This document shows positions 35,445 to 44,138 of a stretch of DNA of 64,000 bases, piece by piece (position 1 is the stretch's first letter; each line of letters starts with the position of its first letter). The notes beneath the pieces were generated by a model that saw nothing but the letters and a program-made list of their open reading frames with translations, was not told the origin of the DNA and searched no databases. Made by a program: the position numbers and the translations under genes. Source of the DNA: MVYY01 sp012517575 (GTDB lineage Bacteria > Bacteroidota > Bacteroidia > Bacteroidales > Paludibacteraceae). The DNA lies in contig JAVLUG010000010.1 of NCBI GenBank assembly GCA_031629035.1, forward strand, positions 104,465 through 168,464, read 5' to 3'.

Positions 35445-36326
35445 TTAATCCTGCAAATATCCAAAGTCTTTGAGCTTTTTTTCTTTATTTCTCCAATCTT
35501 TTTCCACTTTCACATAAAGACTGAGAAAAACCTTTTTTCCGAGAAATTCTTCAATATCTTTTCGGGCTTCCACGCCAACTTTTTTCAACGATTTACCGCC
35601 TTTGCCGATAATGATTCCTTTTTGTGAATCTCTTTCAACATAAATCACAGCACCGATTCTAACCAGATTTTCTTCTTCATGAAATTCTTCTATCTCTACT
35701 TCAACGGCATAAGGCACTTCCTTCTGATAATTCAACAACACTTTTTCACGAATAATTTCGCCAATAAAAAACCGTACGGGCTTATCAGTTAACTGGTCTT
35801 TATCGAAAAAAGGAGGAGATTCTGGCAATAGTTCTTTGATTCGTTTCATAAGGTAATCCACGTTGAACTTTTCGAGGGCAGAAATTGGCAATATTTCACC
35901 ACGAGGGAAAATGCCATGCCACTTTTCTACCAACAATTCCAATTTCTCCTGATTGATAAGATCTATCTTATTGATTAAGACCAGCAAGGGAACATTGTCG
36001 GCATTAATTTTCTGAACAAAATCGCTTTCTTTCGGTTCAGCATCATACACATCGGTAACATAAATCAGAATATCGGCATCGGTAAGAGCAGACCGTGAAA
36101 ATTGCAACATGGATTCCTGCAAAGCATATTTTGGCTTGATAATGCCCGGTGTGTCGGAAAAAATCATTTGATAATTTTCCTCGTTGACAATTCCTAAAAT
36201 TCGATGGCGGGTAGTCTGAGATTTAGAAGTAATGATGGATAGTTTTTCACCAACCAAGGCATTCATCAAAGTAGATTTTCCCACATTTGGATTACCGACA
36301 ATATTAATAAAACCGGATTTATGCAT
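35445..36326 (-). CDS. era: GTPase Era
   Basis: This 293-residue GTPase is needed for 16S rRNA maturation and small-subunit assembly. G1 is GNPNVGKSTL (about residues 11-20), G3 is SDTPG, G4 is INKID, and the C-terminal KH domain holds GAVIYVERDSQKGIIIGKGGKSLKKVG, of which the IIIGKGG loop binds rRNA. Length is standard. The stop codon lies within a short palindrome (AGGATTAATCCT, 35441-35452) of uncertain meaning. Downstream lies pdxH, 104 bases away. Confidence 0.97.
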   Translation of the reverse strand: MHKSGFINIVGNPNVGKSTLMNALVGEKLSIITSKSQTTRHRILGIVNEENYQMIFSDTPGIIKPKYALQESMLQFSRSALTDADILIYVTDVYDAEPKESDFVQKINADNVPLLVLINKIDLINQEKLELLVEKWHGIFPRGEILPISALEKFNVDYLMKRIKELLPESPPFFDKDQLTDKPVRFFIGEIIREKVLLNYQKEVPYAVEVEIEEFHEEENLVRIGAVIYVERDSQKGIIIGKGGKSLKKVGVEARKDIEEFLGKKVFLSLYVKVEKDWRNKEKKLKDFGYLQD

Positions 36327-36586
36327 AAAATAAATTTGATTGAGTAATAGAGCAAGAAAATGGCTTAGTGATATGTTCTGACAATTATGAAAAGTCTGAA
36401 AACCTAAAGACTAAAATCTAAAAATCATGATTTTTTCCAAGCAATTTGACACACAAAATTAAACCTTTATTGTCAATTGGCAAAAAATTTTAAAGTGTAA
36501 CTATAGATTTCAATAAAAAATAATATGAACTATTTGGAATTACGATTTATTTTCAATTAATTTGCAATCATTAAAAGTCTTTTGAC

Positions 36587-36979
36587 ATGAAAAAGATATT
36601 ATTTCTTCTCTTTCTTTTTTTTACTTCTGCATTAATGGGACAACAAGTCTATAATGCAGCTGGTAAAATCTTAGGAAAATTTGTCGGGCAGCAATTTTAC
36701 GACAAAAACCTAAGACTAAAAGGAAAAGTCGAAAGCGTTTTTGTTTATGATGCGGCAGGCAATTTGATTGGAAAAATCGACGGAAGCTTTCTGTACGATG
36801 GCAATGGGAAACAAATTGGAAAAGTTGAAAACAACGACTTTTACGATGCACTCGGAACAAAGCTGGCTTCAGTCTCGGGAAATGCTTTATATGACAGCTA
36901 CGGTCGAAGAATCCGAAAATTTGATGGATTGACCCTCAGTCAAATCATTGTATATTACTATTATTTTTCCAACTTGTAA
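36587..36979 (+). CDS. Secreted 'beta-flower' repeat protein
   Basis: This 130-residue protein has a signal peptide (FLLFLFFTSALMGQ). The mature part consists of about five copies of a unit of around 19 residues: [F/V]YDxxGxxIGKI/V, recognisable as YNAAGKILGKF, YDAAGNLIGKI, YDGNGKQIGKV, YDALGTKLASV and YDSYGRRIRKF. This matches proteins annotated in Bacteroidetes as 5-fold beta-flower. The end is aromatic (VYYYYFSNL). Function is unknown. It lies upstream of the PorT gene on the same strand (gap 120 bases). Confidence 0.8.
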   Translation: MKKILFLLFLFFTSALMGQQVYNAAGKILGKFVGQQFYDKNLRLKGKVESVFVYDAAGNLIGKIDGSFLYDGNGKQIGKVENNDFYDALGTKLASVSGNALYDSYGRRIRKFDGLTLSQIIVYYYYFSNL

Positions 36980-37099
36980 AGCTTCTTGTCATTTCTTCTT
37001 TTTTAATTGTAGGTGATCCTCGCCTATTAAGCCAGCAATAATCTTGACTTTTAATCGTTTTTATAGCTGAAACTAATACAACCTTTTAGGAATATCAGT

Positions 37100-37813
37100 A
37101 TGTTAAATAAAAATATTATTGCTTTTATTTTTGTTTTATCTCTATATACAGCGTTTTTCCCAAAAGTCAATGCTCAGGGGAATCTTCCCTATGCTGACGA
37201 CAAACTCATTCATTTTGGATTCTCTTTAGGATTGAATACGGCCGATTTTGGAATAACACCAAGAGACACACTCATTAATGGGAACAGCTATTTCACAAGT
37301 GTATCGGCTTTGCAGCCGGGTTTTTCGGTAGGAGTCATCACCAATCTTCGGTTGGCTCGATATTGGAACCTGCGCTTCAATCCAACTTTGCATTTTTCCG
37401 GAAGAGACATCACCTATCGTAAAGATACAACCCTCGCGACTGGAACAACAACTGTCAATTCTATTCCGCTGAGTTTCCCTGTTTATTTAAAATACAGTGC
37501 AGAGCGCAAAAATAATTATCGTCCTTATCTGTTGGGAGGTGGAGGCGTATATTTCGATTTTGGCAGGAACAAGGAAAAGCCCATCTTACTCAAGCCGATG
37601 GATTATTTTATAGAATTTGGTGCTGGGTGTGACTTGTATTTCAGTTTCTTCAAATTGGCACCAGAACTAAAATTTGCAATTGGCTTCAACAATATGCTTA
37701 CGCCTCTCGAACAAAGAAATGCGGGTGGCTTAACCGAAGAAGATAAAATTTATACCACTTCCATTTCCAAACTAACCAATAAAATGATAACCCTTTCTTT
37801 CAATTTCGAATAA
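37100..37813 (+). CDS. porT: PorT-like outer-membrane protein (type IX secretion)
   Basis: This 237-residue protein has a signal peptide (ending near VNAQG) followed by a beta-barrel. The start NLPYADDKLIHFGFSLGLNTADF resembles PorT/SprT of Porphyromonas and Flavobacterium ('KxxHFGFxLGxNxxDF'), and LRLARYWNLRFNPTLHFSGR, PVYLKYSAERKNNYRPYLLGGGG and LGL-type barrel strands follow. PorT is required for type IX secretion and gliding in those organisms. Its presence fits the C-terminal sorting domains on the amylases at 49-63 kb. I am fairly sure of the family. Identity with functional PorT rests on similarity alone. Confidence 0.82.
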   Translation: MLNKNIIAFIFVLSLYTAFFPKVNAQGNLPYADDKLIHFGFSLGLNTADFGITPRDTLINGNSYFTSVSALQPGFSVGVITNLRLARYWNLRFNPTLHFSGRDITYRKDTTLATGTTTVNSIPLSFPVYLKYSAERKNNYRPYLLGGGGVYFDFGRNKEKPILLKPMDYFIEFGAGCDLYFSFFKLAPELKFAIGFNNMLTPLEQRNAGGLTEEDKIYTTSISKLTNKMITLSFNFE

Positions 37814-37854
37814 GAAGCGAAGATATGGAAGGAAAATGGAGCTGTTCAAAAAAA

Positions 37855-38124
37855 TTAGAACTCCCGAATAATTTTGTCTATTTCCTCTTCCCAATCGGAG
37901 AAAAATTTTCGATAAAAATCATTTACTTCATTTGTCCCTTTTTTGCCTTTGGCTGTATTTACCCTTGAAATAAACTGGTTATTCATGAAAATAACTTCGG
38001 AAAGTAAAGAATACATTTTTTCGGGTTCTAACGCCTGCAAAACTGTACCCCGAAATAAAATTTCCAATGCCAGCTGACCCGTAACATCTTTTATTTGTTT
38101 TTTCAATTCTTTTCTGCTTGCCAT
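37855..38124 (-). CDS. Small helical protein, function unknown
   Basis: This 89-residue protein is mostly helical (ELKKQIKDVTGQLALEILFRG...DFYRKFFSDWEEEIDKII), with no membrane span or known motif. I chose the ATG at 38124 because a minus-strand TATATTTG box at 38153-38160 overlaps the alternative GTG at 38154. It lies convergent to porT and divergent from the beta-helix lipoprotein gene. Confidence 0.6.
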   Translation of the reverse strand: MASRKELKKQIKDVTGQLALEILFRGTVLQALEPEKMYSLLSEVIFMNNQFISRVNTAKGKKGTNEVNDFYRKFFSDWEEEIDKIIREF

Positions 38125-38152
38125 GATAGAACGATTTAAGTTTTTTTGTTGC

Positions 38153-38201
38153 ACAAATATAAACCAATATTATGATAAAGTCATCTTTTACACTAAATTT
38201 G
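38153..38201. promoter_or_regulatory. Divergent -7 boxes
   Basis: TATATTTG on the minus strand (38153-38160) faces the 89-residue protein gene, and TAAATTTG on the plus strand (38194-38201) faces the lipoprotein gene. They are 33 bases apart, back to back. Clear -33 TTG elements are lacking on both sides. Confidence 0.4.
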
Positions 38202-38255
38202 CATAAACAAATCTACGTAATGATCAACCTATATCATTAAAAAACAAACGATAGA

Positions 38256-39734
38256 ATGTTCAAGTTTAAAAAAACAGCCTTTTTTCTCGCAAAGCTGATT
38301 GTTTTTTTGGCAATAATCAACTTTTTATCTGCCTGTCAGGAGGATTTTACCACCAATCCTGCCGATACTGTTTTGTTTTCCACCGATACGCTGACATTCG
38401 ACACCACATTCACAACCGTTGGCAGCGCCACTTCCCGAATTATGGTTTACAATCCCAATAACAAAGCCATACTGATTTCAAACATTTTTCTGGCAAACGG
38501 AAAATCGTCTGCTTTTAAAATCAATGTGGATGGGAAAAACAATGAAAACAACCAGTTTACCGATATAGAAATTGGTGCAAAGGACAGCTTGTATATTTTT
38601 GTTCAAGTCAACATTGATCCTCTCGACGACAATTTGCCTTTACTGATAGAAGATGCCTTGATTTTTCTTGTAAATGGCAATATCAAAACAATTACCTTAC
38701 AGGCAATAGGACAAAATGCGGTTATTTTCAGGAACAAACTCATAGTGAACGACACAACGCTGACAGCCGAAAGACCTTATCTTGTATTCGGATATCTCGC
38801 TGTTGACAGTGCAAAGACACTCACTTTGGCTCCAGGTACAAGACTTTATTTTCACAATAACGCCAATCTTATTGTATATGGGAATTTAATGGCCAAAGGA
38901 ACTTTCGAGCAACCAATCATTATGCGTGGCGACAGATTTGACAAAATCAAATTTGAAACACCAGTATTGTACAATGTTGTTGCCGGTCAATGGGGTGGTA
39001 TTCATTTGCTTTGGAATAAAGGGAAACATGTATTACGCCATGTGAATTTAAACAGCGGCTATGTGGGAATATATTTATCCAATCAGGACAAAAATCAATT
39101 ACCGGAACTTGAAATTTCTGACTGCCGGATACATAACTTTTTACTTTATGGGTTGGTGGTTCAAAATGGGAATGTAAAAGTTTTGAATTCTGAGATTTCC
39201 AACAGCAGCAGTTTTTGTGTTTATCTTAATGGCGGACAGCATACTTTTATTCATTGCACAATAGCAAATTATTTTAACAACAGTTCTGTTCAGCCCATTT
39301 TGCGCGATAAAGAACCCGCTGTAATGATTATGGATTTGAACCGCATTGCTCCCATGCGAACAACTTTTATAAATTGTGCAATAGCTGGCAGTATGGAGAA
39401 TGAATTTTCTCTTGCTACCCGTTTCCCAGCAATGTACAAAGGAACTTTTTCCCATTGCTATATTCGGAAACCGAAAGCTTTGGACTTACCACAATTCACG
39501 TACATTCGCTGGTCGGAAAAAAACGATACTGTTTTTAAGAATATTTACTTTGATTATAAGAAAGGTACTTACTTCAATTTTGAGCCCGATTCTGTTTCAC
39601 CCTTGAGAGACATGGGCGATTACAATATTGCTGCTGAAAACTGTCCAGTTGACTTAAATGGTGTGAATCGTTTGCAGGATGGAGTTCCCGACATAGGCGC
39701 TTATGAATGGATGCCGGTAAAAAAGGATGAATAA
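38256..39734 (+). CDS. Lipoprotein with right-handed parallel beta-helix
   Basis: This 492-residue protein has a signal ending in the lipobox LSAC (Cys about residue 27), so it is probably lipid-anchored. Residues 40-170 form an Ig-like strand-rich domain (LTFDTTFTTVGSATSRIMVYNPN). Residues 185-480 show the repeating short-strand pattern of a right-handed beta-helix (GNLMAKGTFEQPIIMRGD, GGIHLLWNKGKHVLRHVNL, LEISDCRIHN, VKVLNSEISNSSS). It ends DIGAYEWMPV, a typical end of such helices in Bacteroidetes. Glycan binding is possible, but no catalytic residues are evident. It probably forms an operon with the next two genes (gaps 35 and 33 bases). Confidence 0.78.
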   Translation: MFKFKKTAFFLAKLIVFLAIINFLSACQEDFTTNPADTVLFSTDTLTFDTTFTTVGSATSRIMVYNPNNKAILISNIFLANGKSSAFKINVDGKNNENNQFTDIEIGAKDSLYIFVQVNIDPLDDNLPLLIEDALIFLVNGNIKTITLQAIGQNAVIFRNKLIVNDTTLTAERPYLVFGYLAVDSAKTLTLAPGTRLYFHNNANLIVYGNLMAKGTFEQPIIMRGDRFDKIKFETPVLYNVVAGQWGGIHLLWNKGKHVLRHVNLNSGYVGIYLSNQDKNQLPELEISDCRIHNFLLYGLVVQNGNVKVLNSEISNSSSFCVYLNGGQHTFIHCTIANYFNNSSVQPILRDKEPAVMIMDLNRIAPMRTTFINCAIAGSMENEFSLATRFPAMYKGTFSHCYIRKPKALDLPQFTYIRWSEKNDTVFKNIYFDYKKGTYFNFEPDSVSPLRDMGDYNIAAENCPVDLNGVNRLQDGVPDIGAYEWMPVKKDE

Positions 39735-39769
39735 TTGCCGGGTTTTTAAACTTTTTTAGTAAAACCTCT

Positions 39770-40816
39770 ATGAAATATTCTTTTATATCAGGGGAAAAAA
39801 GAATTGTTTTAGCCATAACGATTTGTTTACTCTCTGCAATAAAACTTTGTTGTCAGGAAAAACATAACTTTAAGATAGTTTCCTACAATGTTGAAAATTA
39901 TTTCGATTGCGTGGACGATTCGCTTACTGACGATCAAGAATATCTTCCAAGTGGATTAAGGGCTTGGAATACGACAAAATATAAAAAGAAACAAACCAAT
40001 ATTGGTAAAGTAATCTGCTCTATTGGCGGGTGGGAAACTCCTGCATTAGTAGGACTATGTGAAGTTGAAAGCGAAAAATGTCTGTCAGATTTGACCCGAT
40101 ATGCCGGTTTGAAGAATTTAAAATACAAATTTCTACATCATGAGTCGCCTGATGCCAGAGGTGTGGATGTGGCACTTCTTTATCAACCTTACTTATTTAA
40201 ACCAATTCATAATGAAGCTATTCACATAAACTTTCCACATTATCCTGAAATTAAAACGCGCGATATTTTATTTGCTTCAGGAATTGTTCCTTCCGGTGAC
40301 ACCCTTCACGTTTTTGTTTGTCATTTCCCTTCAAGGTTGGGAGGTGAATTGGAATCAGAAGAAAGAAGAATTTTTGTAGCTTCCGTATTGCGTTCAAAAG
40401 TGGACAGTTTATTCACGTTCAACAACAAACCAAATATTGTCATTATGGGGGATTTTAACGATTATCCGCCCAATCGGAGCCTGTCGGAAACGCTGAGAGC
40501 ACTCCCTCCAAAGGAACCATACTTACAAAATAATTTGTACAATTTGATGTTTCCGATTCATCTGAAAGGAAAGGGTTCTCACAAACACAACGGAGAATGG
40601 GGAACACTCGATCAAATCATTGTTTCGGGGAATTTGTTGATACCAACTAATTCCATTTTTACACTTCCAACTGATGCTCATATTTTTGAAGCCGAATTTT
40701 TATTGGAAGAGGACAGAACTTTTTTAGGAAAACAGCCTTTTCGTACCTATGTAGGCATGAAATATCAGGGTGGATTTTCAGATCATCTTCCCGTCTTTGT
40801 TGACTTATGGTATTAA
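39770..40816 (+). CDS. Endonuclease/exonuclease/phosphatase family protein
   Basis: This 348-residue protein of the EEP (DNase I-like) fold has a short signal-like N-terminus (IVLAITICLLSAIKLCC). Conserved metal and catalytic blocks are VSYNVENYFD near residue 38, ALVGLCEVES, HESPDARGVDVALLY, FVCHFPSR, IVIMGDFNDYP and the final FSDHLPVFVDLW. Substrates in this fold range from DNA to phosphoinositides, and this protein's target is not predictable. An exported location is likely. It follows the beta-helix lipoprotein by 35 bases. Confidence 0.88.
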   Translation: MKYSFISGEKRIVLAITICLLSAIKLCCQEKHNFKIVSYNVENYFDCVDDSLTDDQEYLPSGLRAWNTTKYKKKQTNIGKVICSIGGWETPALVGLCEVESEKCLSDLTRYAGLKNLKYKFLHHESPDARGVDVALLYQPYLFKPIHNEAIHINFPHYPEIKTRDILFASGIVPSGDTLHVFVCHFPSRLGGELESEERRIFVASVLRSKVDSLFTFNNKPNIVIMGDFNDYPPNRSLSETLRALPPKEPYLQNNLYNLMFPIHLKGKGSHKHNGEWGTLDQIIVSGNLLIPTNSIFTLPTDAHIFEAEFLLEEDRTFLGKQPFRTYVGMKYQGGFSDHLPVFVDLWY

Positions 40817-40849
40817 TACAAAAAACTTAATTCAAAAAATTTTCCATAC

Positions 40850-41572
40850 ATGGATGTTCAACTATTCGTTCCCTGTTACATAGATCAACTTTACCCGCAA
40901 ACCGGATTTAACGTCATAAAAATTCTTGAAAAAGCGGGCTGTCACGTTCATTACAACCCTAACCAAACCTGTTGCGGACAACCGGCATTTAATAGCGGCT
41001 ATTGGAAAGAAACAGCCTATCTGGCAGAAAAATTTCTTTTTGATTTTAACTCTGATATGCCCATAGTTTCCCCTTCCGGTTCTTGCACGGGATTTATTTT
41101 GCATCATTATCACAAAATACTTGCGGACAAACCTGAGCTGCAGCAAAAATTTGAAGATGTCAAAAGTCAGTTGTATGAATTAACTGATTTTCTGGTAAAT
41201 ATTTTAAAAACAGAAAATTTGGGAGCTATATTCCCTCACAAAATAACGTTTCATGATGCATGTTCTGCTCTACGCGAATATGGACTGAAGGATGAACCAC
41301 GCAAATTACTCCAACACGTTAAAGGACTGGAATTGGTTGAGATGGAAGAAAGTGATACATGCTGCGGCTTTGGCGGAACATTTGCCGTTAAAAATCAGGC
41401 CATTTCCACTTCCATGACAGCTCGAAAAGCCACCAATAGTGTTCGTACGGGAGCCGAATATATAGTCAGTACAGAAGCATCATGCCTTATGAACATCAAC
41501 AGCTTCTGCAAAAAACACAACTTGTCCATTCGTGGCATTCATCTGGCCGATGTGCTTGCCTCAGGATACTAA
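40850..41572 (+). CDS. lutA: LutA-type (Fe-S)-binding protein with two CCG domains
   Basis: This 240-residue protein has two CCG (cysteine-rich) domains, CCGQPAFNSGYWKE (about residue 41) and the second TCCGFGGTFAVKNQAIS (about residue 175), each with upstream cysteines (VPCYID, HDACSAL). In LutABC and GlcF/HdrB relatives these bind iron-sulfur clusters and pass electrons from L-lactate or other donors. lutB and lutC do not follow: the next gene is on the opposite strand after a terminator. It may work with partners elsewhere. The gene symbol marks the family only. Confidence 0.85.
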   Translation: MDVQLFVPCYIDQLYPQTGFNVIKILEKAGCHVHYNPNQTCCGQPAFNSGYWKETAYLAEKFLFDFNSDMPIVSPSGSCTGFILHHYHKILADKPELQQKFEDVKSQLYELTDFLVNILKTENLGAIFPHKITFHDACSALREYGLKDEPRKLLQHVKGLELVEMEESDTCCGFGGTFAVKNQAISTSMTARKATNSVRTGAEYIVSTEASCLMNINSFCKKHNLSIRGIHLADVLASGY

Positions 41573-41585
41573 ATTTCTTTCTGAT

Positions 41586-41630
41586 AATTTTAAGGCACTT
41601 CAAACGTAACGCTTGAAATGCCTTAAAATT
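41586..41630. terminator. Bidirectional terminator after lutA
   Basis: AATTTTAAGGCA plus TTCAA pairs with TTGAA plus TGCCTTAAAATT (41586-41630), with one bulge or mismatch and a 9-base loop. Symmetric A/T flanks allow termination of lutA and of the convergent OmpA/TSP3 gene. Confidence 0.8.
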
Positions 41631-41664
41631 ATAATCCAGCTAAACTTTAGAAGAAAAATATTCC

Positions 41665-44124
41665 CTACTCGAATTTCACTTCCTCAAAAGTTACAATAAA
41701 TTCCACTCTTCTGTTTAACGCTCTACCTGCTGCAGTTTTGTTGGAAGCTACTGGCATGGTATCGCCATAGCCTTTTGCTGTCATCCTGCTTTCTTCAACA
41801 CCTTTGGCGACAAGATATTTTTTCACTGCTGTAGCTCGTTTTTCGGAAAGTTCCATATTCTTCTGCGGATTTCCAACATTATCAGTATGTCCCTGAATTT
41901 CAACCAAATAAGTCGGATTTTCTTTTAATACCTGCGCTATTTGATCCAAAATAGGATAGGAAGAAGGTTTGATAATATCTTTTCCGGTATCAAACTGGAT
42001 TCCTTTTAATGCTTTTTGGAAAAGTGTACGCACCTCTTTTTTCACTACAGGACAACCATGATTGGTGCTGTCGCCGGGAATTTTTGGACAATCATCTTTG
42101 AAATCATACACTCCATCACCATCGGTATCACGCGGGCATCCTTTTTCATCCACCATTCCACGAGCTTCTACAGGTGTATTGGGACATTGATCCAGATAAT
42201 CGGGAACGCCATCACTATCGCTATCCATTGGACATCCGTTTTTATCAATATATTTTTTGGCTTCCAACGGTGTATTCGGACATAAATCTAAATAATCGGG
42301 AACGCTGTCCTGGTCGGTATCCAACAAACAACCCTTATCATCAATAAATCCGTGAGCTTCTATTGGTGTGTCAGGACACTGATCCAGATAATCGGGAACA
42401 CTGTCACGGTCGGTATCCAACGGACAACCCAAAGAATCAACAGTTACTCCCAATGGCGTGTCGGGGCATTTGTCGAGATAATCGGGAATGCTATCATTAT
42501 CGGAATCCAAAAGACAACCTTTACTATCCACAAATCCTCGAGCTGCCAATGGCGTATCAGGACACTGATCAAGATAATCGGGAATACTGTCCTGATCCGT
42601 ATCAAGCGGACAACCATTCAAATCCACTTTTTTACGCGCCGCTTTAGGGGTATCGGGACATTTATCTTTTTTGTCCACAACTCCATCATGATCTTTATCG
42701 ACTTTATTGCCAAAAACAAAATTAACCGTCAATGCAAGATTTAGTCCTTTGCTATTGTATGGTATTGGAACTTTTGTTGATGGCAGAGAAGAGTCTACAT
42801 CACTCAACAACAAAGGTGCATTATTTAATGAAACATAATCGCTGGCCAGATTCCAGTAAATAAATCCAGTTCTGATTCCGAGTGCGGCACCTATATTGCT
42901 CATTCTCCCATTCAATATTGAATAGGCAAGAGATAAGTTGAACCAATTACTTGGACGCATGTTGAACGCAGCGGTCAGTTCCTGATACATGTTGCTTTTC
43001 ACTTTCATGGTAGAGGAAAGTAAACCCACACTAAGTTTGTTGTTGGCAAAAGCGTATTCTGCACCCACATTGAGCTTTGGAGAAAGGGATGTACTAAACG
43101 ATGTTGCTTTTTCTTCGGTTGTAAAGGAATTTTTAAAAGCATTGGACAACGTATCCAAAAAAGCATCCATATCTACGGAATCCAAATTGTCGATTTTTGC
43201 AAGCCCATCAAAGGTATAATCCATATTATACGCTACCTTCTTCATGTTCTTGTTCCAATTAATCGATCCCAAGTCAACCAAGGCAGCTGAAAGAGTTACA
43301 TTTTCCAAAGGTTTATAAGTTAACCCCAAGTCAATCCCAAAACCCATTCCGGAAGGTTTTAGCCAACTCTGCGTATCTTCCGGTTCAGTATAATCCATAG
43401 ATTCAAATTTATCGCCAATTGTTACTTCTCCGGGAACAGCAATATTCAAAGAACCGGTCCCTTTCATATTCCACTGTTCGACTCCGGCATTCAAATCAAA
43501 ATAATCGTTGGAAGAAGTTACAATGGCATTTCCGGCCAAAAATTTCAATTTTCCGCCCACTGTCCATTGGTCATTAATTATTTTGGAATACCCCAATGCA
43601 AACTCGGTATAAGCCATTATATCGGCATTCAAATCCTTAAAATTGAAATAATTGTTTTCTTGATCTGGGGTCCCGTAAAGCAAAAGTTTAAACATGTCTT
43701 TAGGCAATGCCAAATTTCCTTCAATTTTTTCGGTGATGCCAAATGTCCAATAAGCGCTACCTGCACGAAAACCGAAATTTAAAAGATTTGATTGCTCATT
43801 GGTATTGAGCAAAGTCGAAGGACGCAATGATTTGTAGAATTTATCCACATCTCCTTCCGGATTTAAGAACCAAATAGTTTCTCCATTTTTATTATAAACC
43901 AGATCTTTCAGTGTTAACGAATTGTTTCCCAAACCCGAATAAGAATAACCCAACACGGGGAATCCCAAATAAAAACTGCTTGTTGGTTGCAAAGCCGGAT
44001 TCAAATAAGAACGAAGCGGTGAATTTTCCATAAAGAACAACGAATTCACCTGCTGAGCTGACGTAGATAACATGCCGGTCATCCAAAATATACCTGCCAG
44101 TATTGAAATAATAATCTTTTTCAT
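41665..44124 (-). CDS. DUF5723-like / thrombospondin type 3 / OmpA surface protein
   Basis: This 819-residue outer-membrane protein has a signal peptide (about residues 1-24) and an N-terminal region of about 490 residues rich in amphipathic strands (LRSYLNPALQPTSSFYLGFPVLGYS), resembling DUF5723 barrels. Seven calcium-binding thrombospondin type 3 repeats of about 27-30 residues follow (DxDxDxxxDyxDxCPxTP). The C-terminal OmpA peptidoglycan-binding domain has EIQGHTDNVG and RVEFIVTFEE. The repeats probably form a Ca2+-stiffened stalk in the periplasm. It follows the lipoprotein gene upstream by 14 bases, so the two are co-transcribed. Opposite-strand open frames here are by-products of the repeats. 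Confidence 0.88.
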   Translation of the reverse strand: MKKIIISILAGIFWMTGMLSTSAQQVNSLFFMENSPLRSYLNPALQPTSSFYLGFPVLGYSYSGLGNNSLTLKDLVYNKNGETIWFLNPEGDVDKFYKSLRPSTLLNTNEQSNLLNFGFRAGSAYWTFGITEKIEGNLALPKDMFKLLLYGTPDQENNYFNFKDLNADIMAYTEFALGYSKIINDQWTVGGKLKFLAGNAIVTSSNDYFDLNAGVEQWNMKGTGSLNIAVPGEVTIGDKFESMDYTEPEDTQSWLKPSGMGFGIDLGLTYKPLENVTLSAALVDLGSINWNKNMKKVAYNMDYTFDGLAKIDNLDSVDMDAFLDTLSNAFKNSFTTEEKATSFSTSLSPKLNVGAEYAFANNKLSVGLLSSTMKVKSNMYQELTAAFNMRPSNWFNLSLAYSILNGRMSNIGAALGIRTGFIYWNLASDYVSLNNAPLLLSDVDSSLPSTKVPIPYNSKGLNLALTVNFVFGNKVDKDHDGVVDKKDKCPDTPKAARKKVDLNGCPLDTDQDSIPDYLDQCPDTPLAARGFVDSKGCLLDSDNDSIPDYLDKCPDTPLGVTVDSLGCPLDTDRDSVPDYLDQCPDTPIEAHGFIDDKGCLLDTDQDSVPDYLDLCPNTPLEAKKYIDKNGCPMDSDSDGVPDYLDQCPNTPVEARGMVDEKGCPRDTDGDGVYDFKDDCPKIPGDSTNHGCPVVKKEVRTLFQKALKGIQFDTGKDIIKPSSYPILDQIAQVLKENPTYLVEIQGHTDNVGNPQKNMELSEKRATAVKKYLVAKGVEESRMTAKGYGDTMPVASNKTAAGRALNRRVEFIVTFEEVKFE

Positions 44125-44138
44125 GGTTACTCGGTTTT

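Noticed and set aside
42016..42744. Open frames opposite the OmpA/TSP3 gene
   Set aside because: They arise from antisense reading of the repeated calcium-binding units. Their internal repeats follow the TSP3 period.
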